Assembly: GCA_963966775.1 (NCBI GenBank)
Contig: CAXAAH010000027.1
Span: 1-19,454, forward strand
Length of the DNA stretch: 19,454 bases
Direction of reading: 5' to 3'
DNA from: UBA685 sp002299005
Lineage (GTDB): Bacteria; Pseudomonadota; Alphaproteobacteria; Puniceispirillales; Puniceispirillaceae
Shown here: positions 8,480 to 15,396 of the stretch, piece by piece
How the letters are laid out: each line of letters begins with the position of its first letter
Position numbering within the stretch: the stretch's first letter is position 1
Notes under the pieces: generated by a model
The model's input: the letters and a program-made list of their open reading frames with translations, nothing else
Told to the model about the DNA's origin: nothing
Databases searched by the model: none
Position numbers and translations under genes: made by a program

Positions 8480-8519
8480 TTTCCACATTGTGGAAACCAT
8501 TTCCATAAATTTAGGAAAT
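8480..8519. promoter_or_regulatory. Overlapping palindromes upstream of glcB, IclR-operator-like
   Basis: Four half-sites alternate in orientation: TTTCC (8480), GGAAA (8492), TTTCC (8500) and GGAAA (8514). TTTCCACA-T-TGTGGAAA (8480-8496) is a perfect palindrome with 8-base arms. TGGAAACCATTTCCA (8491-8505) differs at one defined position from TGGAAATNATTTCCA, the operator reported for E. coli IclR, the repressor of the glyoxylate operon. ATTTCC-N9-GGAAAT spans 8499-8519. The array lies 107-146 bases upstream of the glcB start and just after the stop of the preceding gene. The palindromes are directly visible; the regulator is inferred. Confidence 0.55.
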
Positions 8520-8524
8520 AGCGT

Positions 8525-9955
8525 CTAATCCACTGTCTCAGATTGATAGTCCCAGATTAGGTCTTGCTCTGCCAATAGGTCTTTTAATTCCGCAATTTTT
8601 ACCGCAAGGGCGGCTTTATCTGTGCCCTCTGCGCGCACGACAAGGCAGGCTTCGGTGTTTGAGGCGCGCACCAACCACCAGCCGGTTGCATCTTGCACGC
8701 GGATGCCATCAATCAGCATCACATCCTTATCGGCAAAACGCGTCTTTGCGCTATCGGCAAGCGCGGCGATTTTTTCAAACTTAACCTCATCATCACAGGC
8801 CACACGGCATTCAGGGCTTGTAAAGCTCGGCGGCAGATTATCCATAAAGTCTGTGATGCTCTGGCCTGTTGCGGCCATTGTGGCCAGCACGCGCACCGCC
8901 ACATAGGGCGCATCATCATAGCCATAATAGCCATCTTTGATAAAGATATGGCCAGACATCTCGCCTGCTAATTGGCAGTTAATCTCAGCCATGCGTGATT
9001 TCATATGGCTATGACCTGTCTTCCAGATCTGCGGCTTACCGCCTGCTTGTTCAACAAGGCGCATCGCGGCAGATGATGATTTCACATCAAATAAAATCAC
9101 CTCACCAGGCTTTCTTGATAGCAATTCAAGCGCCAAATAGGCGGTCAGAATATCACCTGGCACTTGGCGGCCTTTGGCATCAATCATGCCAAGCCTGTCA
9201 CCATCACCATCAAAGCCAAGTCCGCAAAGCGCCCCTTTGGCATCGCACGCATCGCGCAAAAACCCCAGCGTATGCGGGTCAACAGGGTCGGGGTGATGAT
9301 TGGGGAAGGTGCCATCTACCTCTTCAAATAACAGCTCATGTTCACCTGATAGCCGGTCAATCAGCGCGCGCACCGCCGGCCCTGCCGCCCCATTGCCAGT
9401 ATCCCACACAAAGCTGCCCTCACCTAGCGGGGCATCTTCGATAAGACGGTTAATATAGTCATCAAACACAGACAGGTTGGTCGCAGAACCGCTGGTGCCA
9501 AGCGTGATACCATCTGCCATCATTTGGCCTAGCATGGTGATATCATCGCCGTAAAAAGACTGGTGGCCGATGACCATCTTGAAGCCATTATAATCTTTTG
9601 GATTATGAGAGCCGGTGATTTGAATAGCGCCATCACAGCCAAGCCTGCGGTCAGCAAAATACAGCATCGGGGTCGGGCCCATGCCGATATTATGCACCTC
9701 TGCCCCGCCTGCGACCAGACCATCACTCAGCGCCTTTGATAGGGCAGGTGAGCTGATACGTCCATCATAGCCGATGGCAATTTTTGGCTGCGGCTTTGCT
9801 TGTCTTGTTGCGACTATCGCGGCAAATCCAACGCCGATGGCAAAGGCATCTGCCTCTGAGAGCGTCTTGCCAATAATGCCGCGAATATCATAGGCGCGCA
9901 GAATGGTTGGATGGAATTGATGCTGAAAGGGATTTTGAAGATGTGGCATAATCAT
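8525..9955 (-). CDS. Phosphomannomutase/phosphoglucomutase (AlgC-like alpha-D-phosphohexomutase)
   Basis: Interconverts hexose 6-phosphate and 1-phosphate (mannose and/or glucose) for nucleotide-sugar synthesis in the cytoplasm. The 476 residues carry all four family loops: the phosphoserine loop TGSHNP at 114-119 (Ser116), the magnesium loop DGDGD at 249-253, the sugar-binding loop GEMSGH at 331-336, and the phosphate-binding RASNTEA at 430-436. The DIRGIIG start (23-29) and the GEMSGH form place it with bifunctional PMM/PGM enzymes (AlgC, also called manB/pgm/exoC in various genomes); substrate preference is not decided by sequence here. ATG 9955 lacks a clear Shine-Dalgarno; a second ATG two codons in is equally possible. 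galU ends 14 bases upstream on the same strand, which fits a glucose 1-phosphate to UDP-glucose unit. Confidence 0.93.
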   Translation of the reverse strand: MIMPHLQNPFQHQFHPTILRAYDIRGIIGKTLSEADAFAIGVGFAAIVATRQAKPQPKIAIGYDGRISSPALSKALSDGLVAGGAEVHNIGMGPTPMLYFADRRLGCDGAIQITGSHNPKDYNGFKMVIGHQSFYGDDITMLGQMMADGITLGTSGSATNLSVFDDYINRLIEDAPLGEGSFVWDTGNGAAGPAVRALIDRLSGEHELLFEEVDGTFPNHHPDPVDPHTLGFLRDACDAKGALCGLGFDGDGDRLGMIDAKGRQVPGDILTAYLALELLSRKPGEVILFDVKSSSAAMRLVEQAGGKPQIWKTGHSHMKSRMAEINCQLAGEMSGHIFIKDGYYGYDDAPYVAVRVLATMAATGQSITDFMDNLPPSFTSPECRVACDDEVKFEKIAALADSAKTRFADKDVMLIDGIRVQDATGWWLVRASNTEACLVVRAEGTDKAALAVKIAELKDLLAEQDLIWDYQSETVD

Positions 9956-9969
9956 CGCTTTGGTAAAGA

Positions 9970-10824
9970 TTATATTTTTGTCGCAAGCCAGTGGCGGAGC
10001 TCATCTGCCATATCTTCGCGTTCAAGGCTAAAGGCAATATTGGCTTTCTGATAGCCGATTTTAGAGCCGCAATCAAACCGCTGGCCAGAGAAACGATAGC
10101 CTTGAAAAGGCGCGCTACCAATTCTGGTCGCAAGCGCGTCTGTTAATTGCACCTCGCCGCCAACACCTGCTTTTTGCTGGCCAAGCACGTGAAAGACCTC
10201 TGGCTCAATAATATAGCGGCCAATGACGGCGATATTAGACGGGGCATCTTCGGGCGCTGGCTTTTCGACAAGCCCGTCAATTGAGACGATTGTGCCATCA
10301 TCTGCGCCGGGGGTTACGATGCCATAGGCGCCGATATCTTGCTTTGGGACATCCATCACGGCCACCATATTGCCGCCTTGATAGGCTGCTATCATCTCAC
10401 CAATGGCAGGGGCGCCAAGCACCAAATCATCTGCCAATAAAACCGCCACAGGCTCATCACCCACAAGATGGCGCGCGCACCAAACCGCATGACCAAGACC
10501 GGCTGGTTCTTGCTGGCGCACATAGGCAACAGAGCCCGGCACCCGCATCATATCGCGCACTGTTTGAAGCGCGCTATCCTTGCTTTTTTGGGCAAGCACT
10601 GATTCAAGCTCAACAGAATGGTCAAAGTGATCTTCAATCGCTGTTTTATTGCGGCCCGTGACAAAGATGAACTCTTCAATGCCAGCTTCAATCGCTTCTT
10701 CCACCGCATATTGGATAAGCGGCTTATCGACGATTGGCAGCATTTCTTTGGGCAGGGCTTTGGTCGCGGGCAGAAATCTTGTGCCAAGGCCACCAACCGG
10801 AAATATCGCCTTCTTCACCATCAT
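9970..10824 (-). CDS. galU: UTP--glucose-1-phosphate uridylyltransferase
   Basis: Makes UDP-glucose from UTP and glucose 1-phosphate, the precursor for UDP-glucuronate, envelope polysaccharides and glucosylated lipids. The 284 residues are normal GalU length. The nucleotide-binding signature GGLGTRFLPATKALPKEML is at 11-29, followed by DKPLIQYAVEEAIEAG (33-48) and FVTGRNKTAIEDHFD (54-68). Later come VAVLLADDLV (the metal/nucleotide Asp pair) and GLVEKPAPEDAPSN, the usual GalU pattern. A second possible start is the ATG one codon later (MVKKAIFPVGG). It lies upstream of, and probably in one operon with, the phosphohexomutase. gmhA reads away from it across a 100-base divergent gap that should contain both promoters, though I see no strong hexamer pair. 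ugd, the consumer of UDP-glucose, lies within 1 kb. Confidence 0.96.
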   Translation of the reverse strand: MMVKKAIFPVGGLGTRFLPATKALPKEMLPIVDKPLIQYAVEEAIEAGIEEFIFVTGRNKTAIEDHFDHSVELESVLAQKSKDSALQTVRDMMRVPGSVAYVRQQEPAGLGHAVWCARHLVGDEPVAVLLADDLVLGAPAIGEMIAAYQGGNMVAVMDVPKQDIGAYGIVTPGADDGTIVSIDGLVEKPAPEDAPSNIAVIGRYIIEPEVFHVLGQQKAGVGGEVQLTDALATRIGSAPFQGYRFSGQRFDCGSKIGYQKANIAFSLEREDMADELRHWLATKI

Positions 10825-10924
10825 TAAGCCCCTTTTAAGTAAACAGAGTGATTGCTTTCAAAGTCATAAACCGCCATAAAGATGGGGTCAAGTTACGCAC
10901 CACAGCATTTGAAGATGATGTACG

Positions 10925-11497
10925 ATGACTATTAAAGAATTGCTTGTTGAATCAGCGCGCGTGAAAACGCAAACAGCCCATGAGCTAAGTGATAAAGCTG
11001 AGAGTGCCGCTCTTGCGATTGTTGCCTCGCTTCAAAAAGGCGGCAAGTTGATGCTATGCGGTAATGGCGGCTCGGCAGGCGATAGCCAACATTTGGCGGC
11101 AGAATTTGTGGCAACACTTGACCACCGCAATCCGCGTGATGGTCTTGCCGCAATTGCTTTGACGACTGACACCTCTCTTATCACCGCCTTTAGCAATGAT
11201 TTCGGCTTTGAGGGCATTTATGACAGGCAAGTGCAGACGCTTGGTAAATCAGGTGATGTGCTTATCGCGCTTTCCACAAGCGGCAATTCTGAGAATGTCC
11301 TTCGTGCCGCAAAGGTCGCGCGTGAAAAACAGATCACTGTGATTGCCATGACAGGCGATGCGGGCGGTAAATTAGCAGAGGCGGCTGATATTTTATTGAA
11401 TGTGCCGTCTGATAAGACCATGCATATTCAAGAGGCGCACATCGCCCTTGGTCATGCGATTACGGCATCTGTCGAGACGCATCTTGGGTATTTATAA
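10925..11497 (+). CDS. gmhA: Phosphoheptose (sedoheptulose-7-phosphate) isomerase, SIS domain
   Basis: Converts sedoheptulose 7-phosphate to D-glycero-D-manno-heptose 7-phosphate, the first committed step towards ADP-heptose for LPS inner core. The 190 residues form one SIS domain: CGNGGSAGDSQHLAAEF at 45-61, SNDFGFEGIYDRQV at 90-103, and the phosphate loop STSGNSENVLRA at 117-128. His56, Glu60, Gln169 and His177 align with the zinc ligands of E. coli GmhA, which argues for an isomerase rather than the related replication factor DiaA, which shares the fold. The ATG has no convincing Shine-Dalgarno. Other heptose genes (gmhB, hldE, hldD) are not in the window. ugd follows after 31 bases on the same strand, probably cotranscribed. 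The gap between them holds a 10-base palindrome (11501-11510) with no T-run. Confidence 0.9.
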   Translation: MTIKELLVESARVKTQTAHELSDKAESAALAIVASLQKGGKLMLCGNGGSAGDSQHLAAEFVATLDHRNPRDGLAAIALTTDTSLITAFSNDFGFEGIYDRQVQTLGKSGDVLIALSTSGNSENVLRAAKVAREKQITVIAMTGDAGGKLAEAADILLNVPSDKTMHIQEAHIALGHAITASVETHLGYL

Positions 11498-11528
11498 ACG
11501 CCGCTAGCGGGCAATAAAGGGATTTCAG

Positions 11529-12836
11529 ATGAAAATTACTGTGATAGGCACGGGGTATGTCGGTCTTGTATCTGGGACGTGCTTTTCTGAATTTGGCTTT
11601 GATGTCACTTGTGTTGATAAGGATGGCGCAAAGATTGAACGGCTGAAGGCTGGTGAGATCCCGATTTATGAGCCGGGCCTAGATGAGCTTGTGCGCCGCA
11701 ATAGCGAGGCAGGGCGCCTGCATTTTACAACTGATTTAGCCGCCAATGTCGCAGAGGCAGATGTTATTCTGATCGCAGTTGGCACGCCGACAAGGCGCGG
11801 TGATGGCCATGCCGATTTATCCTATGTATTCGCCGCCGCAGAAGAGGTCGCGGAAAACCTATCTGGCTATAGTGTGGTGGTCACAAAATCAACCGTACCT
11901 GTCGGCACAGGTCGCAAGCTTGAAGAGATTATCAAAGCGAAGAATCCAGCCGCTGACTTTGATATTGCCTCAAACCCTGAATTTTTGCGTGAAGGCTCTG
12001 CGATTAATGATTTCATGCGCCCTGACCGTGTGGTTGTTGGCACAGAAAAAGAGCGTGCGATTGAGGTCATGCGTGCGCTTTATCGGCCGCTCTATTTGAT
12101 TGAGACGCCTATTTTATTCGCCAAACTTGAAACAGCTGAGCTGATTAAATATGCCGCGAACGCCTTTTTGGCGGTGAAGATTTCCTTCATTAATCAAATG
12201 GCTGATTTATGTGAAGAGGTTGGCGCGAACGTGCATGAGGTTGCCAAAGGCATGGGGCTTGATAAGCGTATTGGCGGCAAATTCCTGCATGCGGGCCCCG
12301 GCTATGGCGGCTCTTGTTTTCCCAAAGATACCCTCGCGCTTGTCAAGACGGCTGAGAGCCATGAGGTTGATTTGCCGATGGTCAAAGGCGTGGTTGCTTA
12401 TAATGATGAGCGTAAATTGGCGATGGCGGCGCGTGTTAAGCGGGCGCTTGGTGGCACTGTTGCGGGCAAGAAAATTGCGATACTTGGTCTGGCCTTTAAG
12501 CCTGAGACGGATGATATGCGTGATAGTCCTGCCTTGTCGATTTTGCCGCAATTAGTGGCAGATGGCGCATCTATTAGCGCCTATGATCCCGCCGCTATGG
12601 AAGAGGCAAAGCCGCTTTTGCCGCAAGCGATCACTTACGCAGAGAGCGCGGCAGAAACATTAGACGGCGCTGATTGTGCGGTGGTTATCACCGAATGGAA
12701 TGAGTTTCGCGCGCTAAGCCCTGAGATGTTTGCCGCATCTATGGCAGATAAAATTATCGTTGATTTGCGTAATCTGTATGATGGCAATCAAATGAAAGAT
12801 GCGGGCTTTACCTATTATTCTATTGGTCGACCATAA
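11529..12836 (+). CDS. ugd: UDP-glucose 6-dehydrogenase
   Basis: Oxidises UDP-glucose to UDP-glucuronate with two NAD+ in the cytoplasm, feeding acidic polysaccharide or LPS synthesis. The 435 residues are typical of the bacterial RkpK/TuaD branch. GTGYVGLVSGTCFSEFG (7-23) is the Rossmann NAD-binding motif, STVPVGTG (121-128) and SNPEFLREGSAINDF (148-162) are conserved, ETAELIKYAANAFLA (201-215) holds the helix linking the domains, and GPGYGGSCFPKDTLAL at 256-271 contains the catalytic Cys263. The GGSCFPKD form is that of glucose-specific enzymes, unlike WecC-type UDP-ManNAc dehydrogenases. AAAGG lies eight bases before the ATG. It is downstream of gmhA and close to galU, which supplies its substrate. 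A bidirectional terminator follows at 12861-12897. Confidence 0.95.
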   Translation: MKITVIGTGYVGLVSGTCFSEFGFDVTCVDKDGAKIERLKAGEIPIYEPGLDELVRRNSEAGRLHFTTDLAANVAEADVILIAVGTPTRRGDGHADLSYVFAAAEEVAENLSGYSVVVTKSTVPVGTGRKLEEIIKAKNPAADFDIASNPEFLREGSAINDFMRPDRVVVGTEKERAIEVMRALYRPLYLIETPILFAKLETAELIKYAANAFLAVKISFINQMADLCEEVGANVHEVAKGMGLDKRIGGKFLHAGPGYGGSCFPKDTLALVKTAESHEVDLPMVKGVVAYNDERKLAMAARVKRALGGTVAGKKIAILGLAFKPETDDMRDSPALSILPQLVADGASISAYDPAAMEEAKPLLPQAITYAESAAETLDGADCAVVITEWNEFRALSPEMFAASMADKIIVDLRNLYDGNQMKDAGFTYYSIGRP

Positions 12837-12860
12837 GCGGGGCGCCCATAAGCTTCAGGC

Positions 12861-12897
12861 ATAAAAAAAGCGCCATCTAAAAAGAGGCGCTATTTTA
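12861..12897. terminator. Bidirectional intrinsic terminator between ugd and tRNA-Gly
   Basis: AGCGCC (12869-12874) and GGCGCT (12886-12891) form a six-pair stem with an 11-base loop. The plus strand has seven A's before the stem (12863-12869) and ATTTTAT after it. Read on the minus strand the stem is therefore followed by a strong T7 run, ending the tRNA-Gly transcript; read on the plus strand it is followed by a weaker T-run, ending ugd. The A/T flanks can extend the stem across one mismatch. Confidence 0.75.
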
Positions 12898-12904
12898 TCG
12901 TATC

Positions 12905-12979
12905 TGGAGCGGGCGAAGGGATTCGAACCCTCGACCCCAACCTTGGCAAGGTTGTGCTCTACCACTGAGCTACGCCCGC
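12905..12979 (-). tRNA. tRNA-Gly, anticodon GCC
   Basis: On the minus strand a full cloverleaf of 75 bases can be read. The acceptor stem GCGGGCG pairs with CGCCCGC, the D arm contains AGCTCAGTGGTAGAGC, the anticodon loop TTGCCAA sits on a CAACC/GGTTG stem with anticodon GCC (plus-strand bases 12945-12947), and the T arm contains GGTTCGAATCC. The discriminator base is T and the CCA end (12905-12907) is encoded. It stands alone, with its own promoter at 13000-13028 and a terminator directly downstream. Confidence 0.97.
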
Positions 12980-12999
12980 TAAACCAAATGCGTGACCAT

Positions 13000-13028
13000 C
13001 TTATAATCGAAGCGATTTAGCGTTGCAA
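13000..13028 (-). promoter_or_regulatory. Sigma-70-like promoter of tRNA-Gly
   Basis: On the minus strand TTGCAA (13028-13023) is followed after exactly 17 bases by TATAAG (13005-13000). The -10 matches five of six consensus positions and the -35 four of six. Transcription would start about 14 bases before the mature 5' end of the tRNA at 12979, a normal leader length. It is the clearest housekeeping promoter in the window. Confidence 0.65.
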
Positions 13029-13071
13029 GTGTTTTAAGAGGCAAGTTTCTTAAAAAATACCTGATTATTGG

Positions 13072-13088
13072 GCCGATTATTAATCGGC
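13072..13088 (-). repeat. Palindrome across the stop codon of the aminotransferase gene
   Basis: GCCGATTA-T-TAATCGGC is a perfect palindrome with 8-base arms that includes the TAA stop at 13082-13080. In RNA it would form a short hairpin of about six pairs. The nearest T-run on the minus strand begins some 13 bases after it, so it is not a canonical terminator, but it may protect the 3' end of the mRNA or limit readthrough into the tRNA-Gly gene. Confidence 0.35.
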
Positions 13089-14222
13089 TTGATTCACCGC
13101 CTCTTTTAGCGCATCTGCGACTTTGACAATTTGCGCTTCTTCCATATATGGATGCATCGGCAAGGCAAGTACAATATCACAAAGCTTATCAGTTATCGCC
13201 AATTCCCCATTCGCCACAGGATAGCGCTGATAGGGCGCTTGTTTATGCATCGGAATAGGGTAATAAATCATGGTCGGCACACCCTTGGCAGCCAGATGTT
13301 CTTGCACAGCCCCGCGGTCAAGGCCTGTTGGCAATTTGACCGTATATTGTGCCCATGCAGAGGTCGCCCCTTGGCTGAGGCGCGGGGTGATAACGCTGTC
13401 GCCTAGCAAAGCATTATAGCTATCAGCCACATTTTGACGCGCGATAAGCTCTTCTTTGAAGATCGTTAACTTTGACAGCAAAATGGCCGCTTGCATTGTA
13501 TCAAGGCGCGCTGTCATACCAATGCGCTCATTGTGATATTTGGTCTTGCCCATGCCATGAACACGGCATGATACGGCTATCTCAGCAATCTCATCACTAT
13601 CGGTGAAAAGCGCGCCGCCATCGCCATAACAGCCAAGCGGCTTGGCAGGGAAAAAGCTTGTGCAGGTCGCATCAGCTAGTTTGCCCACAGGGATATCATT
13701 GAGCGTGGCACCAAAAGATTGCGCCGCATCATCAATCATCCATAGGCCATGTTTTTTGGCAAAATCACGAATGGCAAATATATCTGCCGGCATACCAAAC
13801 AGGCCAACAGGCATGATGCCAACAACCTCAAGACCGGCATCTATACCAGCTTGCAAGGCAGATGACAGGTTGCGCGGATCAAGGTTAAAGCTGTGCGGGT
13901 CAACATCGGCAAAGATTGCTGAGGCGCCAAGCACGGCCATGGCCTCAGCGGTTGCTGCGAAGGTAAATGAGGGGCAAATCACCCCTTGTCCCGGGCGCAG
14001 GCCAAGGCCCAATAATGCCAAGATAAGCGCGTCTGTACCAGATGAGCAGCTGATGACATGCTTTGTCTGTGCCCATGCGCCAAGTGTCTCTTCAAGCTCT
14101 TTGACTTCAGGGCCCATAATATAGGCGCCATGGTCCAAAACCTTGGCAAGGCGGGCATCAACATCATCACGAATACGTGCTTGTTGCGCTTTTAAATCAA
14201 TAAAGGGAAGCATATCAGCCAT
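13080..14222 (-). CDS. DegT/DnrJ/EryC1/StrS-family sugar aminotransferase (GnnB/WbpE-like)
   Basis: PLP-dependent enzyme that transfers an amino group, usually from glutamate, to a 3-keto UDP-sugar. In the 380 residues the PLP-binding Lys is Lys194 in TSFFPAKPLGCYGDGGA (188-204), and Asp165 and Gln168 in DDAAQSFGA contact the cofactor. The N-terminal FIDLKAQQARIRDDV (7-21), HGAYIMGPEV (31-40) and SCSSGTDAL (58-66) are very like WbpE of Pseudomonas, a UDP-3-keto-GlcNAcA transaminase, and the GnnB proteins of diaminoglucose lipid A synthesis. It overlaps the oxidoreductase gene by eight bases (ATGGCTGA contains its start and the other gene's stop), so translation is coupled and the two enzymes likely act in sequence. 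A second ATG lies three codons in. Which sugar is made is inference. Confidence 0.88.
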   Translation of the reverse strand: MADMLPFIDLKAQQARIRDDVDARLAKVLDHGAYIMGPEVKELEETLGAWAQTKHVISCSSGTDALILALLGLGLRPGQGVICPSFTFAATAEAMAVLGASAIFADVDPHSFNLDPRNLSSALQAGIDAGLEVVGIMPVGLFGMPADIFAIRDFAKKHGLWMIDDAAQSFGATLNDIPVGKLADATCTSFFPAKPLGCYGDGGALFTDSDEIAEIAVSCRVHGMGKTKYHNERIGMTARLDTMQAAILLSKLTIFKEELIARQNVADSYNALLGDSVITPRLSQGATSAWAQYTVKLPTGLDRGAVQEHLAAKGVPTMIYYPIPMHKQAPYQRYPVANGELAITDKLCDIVLALPMHPYMEEAQIVKVADALKEAVNQAD

Positions 14223-15180
14223 TAAAATCCACCAGTTGCTTTTGCATTTCTTCTAATACTTTTTGCACGCGCAATGCCTCTGCTGAATCTGTCGGGGGCA
14301 TAATTGCCTCATCACATAGGGCGATAAAGGCGCGCATTTCGTCTTTTAGCGGCTCTGATTCAGGCACAGGCAAAGCCAGCGGGCTTGCGCGCTCTATCAC
14401 AAACAGACTGCCAGCTTGGGTGATGCTATCTTGGCATAGCACCAGCTTTTCATTCCATGGCTTGGTATCATCAAAGACAAGCGAGCCTGTCTCGCCTGTT
14501 ACCGTCAAGCGATGCTCTTTATAAGGCGACAGCCATGAGGTTTGCATATTGGCAGATAGGCCGCCCTTGAACCCAAGACCGGTTGATAATATATCAACCA
14601 CCCCTTTGGTAATATGGCTGACACCGTGACAGATAACCGTTTGTGGCTCATCATCAGCAAGCGCGAGGATAAGCGATAAATCATGCGGGCAGAGGTCAAA
14701 CAAAACTGATTCAGTGTTGCGAATACGGCCCATCGCAAGTCGGTTTGCGCCAATATGCCTCACCTTGCCAATCGCGCCTGACGCAATCTGCTGTTGCAAG
14801 GCAATAAAGGCCGGATGATAGCGGATAAGATGGCCAACCATCACATGATTGCCTGTCTCAAGCGCGGTCTCATGAATGGCATTTGCATCAGCAAAGGTCA
14901 GCGCCATCGGCTTTTCAATATAAACATGCTTGCCAGCTTGCAGGGCTTTAATCGCCAAATCCTTGTGCGAATGCGCCACGGTGGCAAGCATCACGCCGTT
15001 GATGGTCTCATCATCTAGGATGTCATCAAAGCTGCGGGCGTCCGTATCAAACTGATCAGCAAAGCTCGCCGCTCTGGCATCGTCACTATCGCACACAGCC
15101 GATAGGACAGACAGGCTGCTGAGATTGCGCGCAATATTGCGCCCCCACATACCACATCCAAGTAATGCTATATTTGCCAT
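14215..15180 (-). CDS. Gfo/Idh/MocA-family NAD(P)-dependent sugar dehydrogenase (GnnA/WbpB-like)
   Basis: Likely oxidises C3 of a UDP-sugar so that the coupled aminotransferase can act. From ATG 15180 the protein has 321 residues, normal for the family. ALLGCGMWGRNIARNL (5-20) is the N-terminal NAD-binding motif, VYIEKPMAL (87-95) is the family's EKP motif, and GHLIRYHPAF (116-125) and DLCPHDLSL (162-170, His166) belong to the C-terminal catalytic domain. The open frame continues 72 codons upstream to 15396, but that extra part is Lys-rich, unlike the family, and would precede the glycine motif by far more than usual. AGAAGG ten bases before ATG 15180 supports the shorter start. The gene overlaps the aminotransferase by eight bases. 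Substrate is not fixed by sequence: UDP-GlcNAc (Gnn pathway) or UDP-GlcNAcA (Wbp/Wlb pathway) are the leading options. Confidence 0.85.
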   Translation of the reverse strand: MANIALLGCGMWGRNIARNLSSLSVLSAVCDSDDARAASFADQFDTDARSFDDILDDETINGVMLATVAHSHKDLAIKALQAGKHVYIEKPMALTFADANAIHETALETGNHVMVGHLIRYHPAFIALQQQIASGAIGKVRHIGANRLAMGRIRNTESVLFDLCPHDLSLILALADDEPQTVICHGVSHITKGVVDILSTGLGFKGGLSANMQTSWLSPYKEHRLTVTGETGSLVFDDTKPWNEKLVLCQDSITQAGSLFVIERASPLALPVPESEPLKDEMRAFIALCDEAIMPPTDSAEALRVQKVLEEMQKQLVDFNG

Positions 15181-15396
15181 TGGTTTTTGACCTTCTTTAA
15201 AAGGTGACTGGTCAGTTAACATATTGGTCTTAAGGTGCGCGGTAAACACGGTCAATCGTTGCTTTTTGTAACATTTTTTAGGCGCTGTTTTGACTTCCTC
15301 TTTTGGCAGATTTGTTTTATGAGGGTTTGGATAGCGTAATTTGTGATAGTATCGCTGTTTTTTACTGGTTAATTTTTCTAAATGGATAGCTGACAA
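15181..15396. promoter_or_regulatory. Divergent intergenic region between the oxidoreductase and proXp-ala genes
   Basis: This 216-base A/T-rich gap must hold promoters for both flanking genes if the oxidoreductase starts at 15180. On the minus strand TTGACC (15255-15250) and TAAGAC (15232-15227) are 17 bases apart and would give a leader of about 40 bases, but the -10 match is weak. On the plus strand no hexamer pair stands out. TGACTGGTCA (15205-15214) is a small imperfect palindrome of uncertain meaning. Confidence 0.3.

Noticed and set aside
11501..11510. CCGCTAGCGG palindrome between gmhA and ugd
   Set aside because: Ten bases with no T-run and no further symmetry; likely chance and compatible with gmhA-ugd cotranscription.
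15181..15396. In-frame extension of the Gfo/Idh oxidoreductase by 72 codons up to base 15396
   Set aside because: The extra segment is Lys-rich and unlike the family, would put the NAD-binding motif too far from the N-terminus, and would abut the divergent gene with no promoter space; ATG 15180 has a Shine-Dalgarno and family-typical start.
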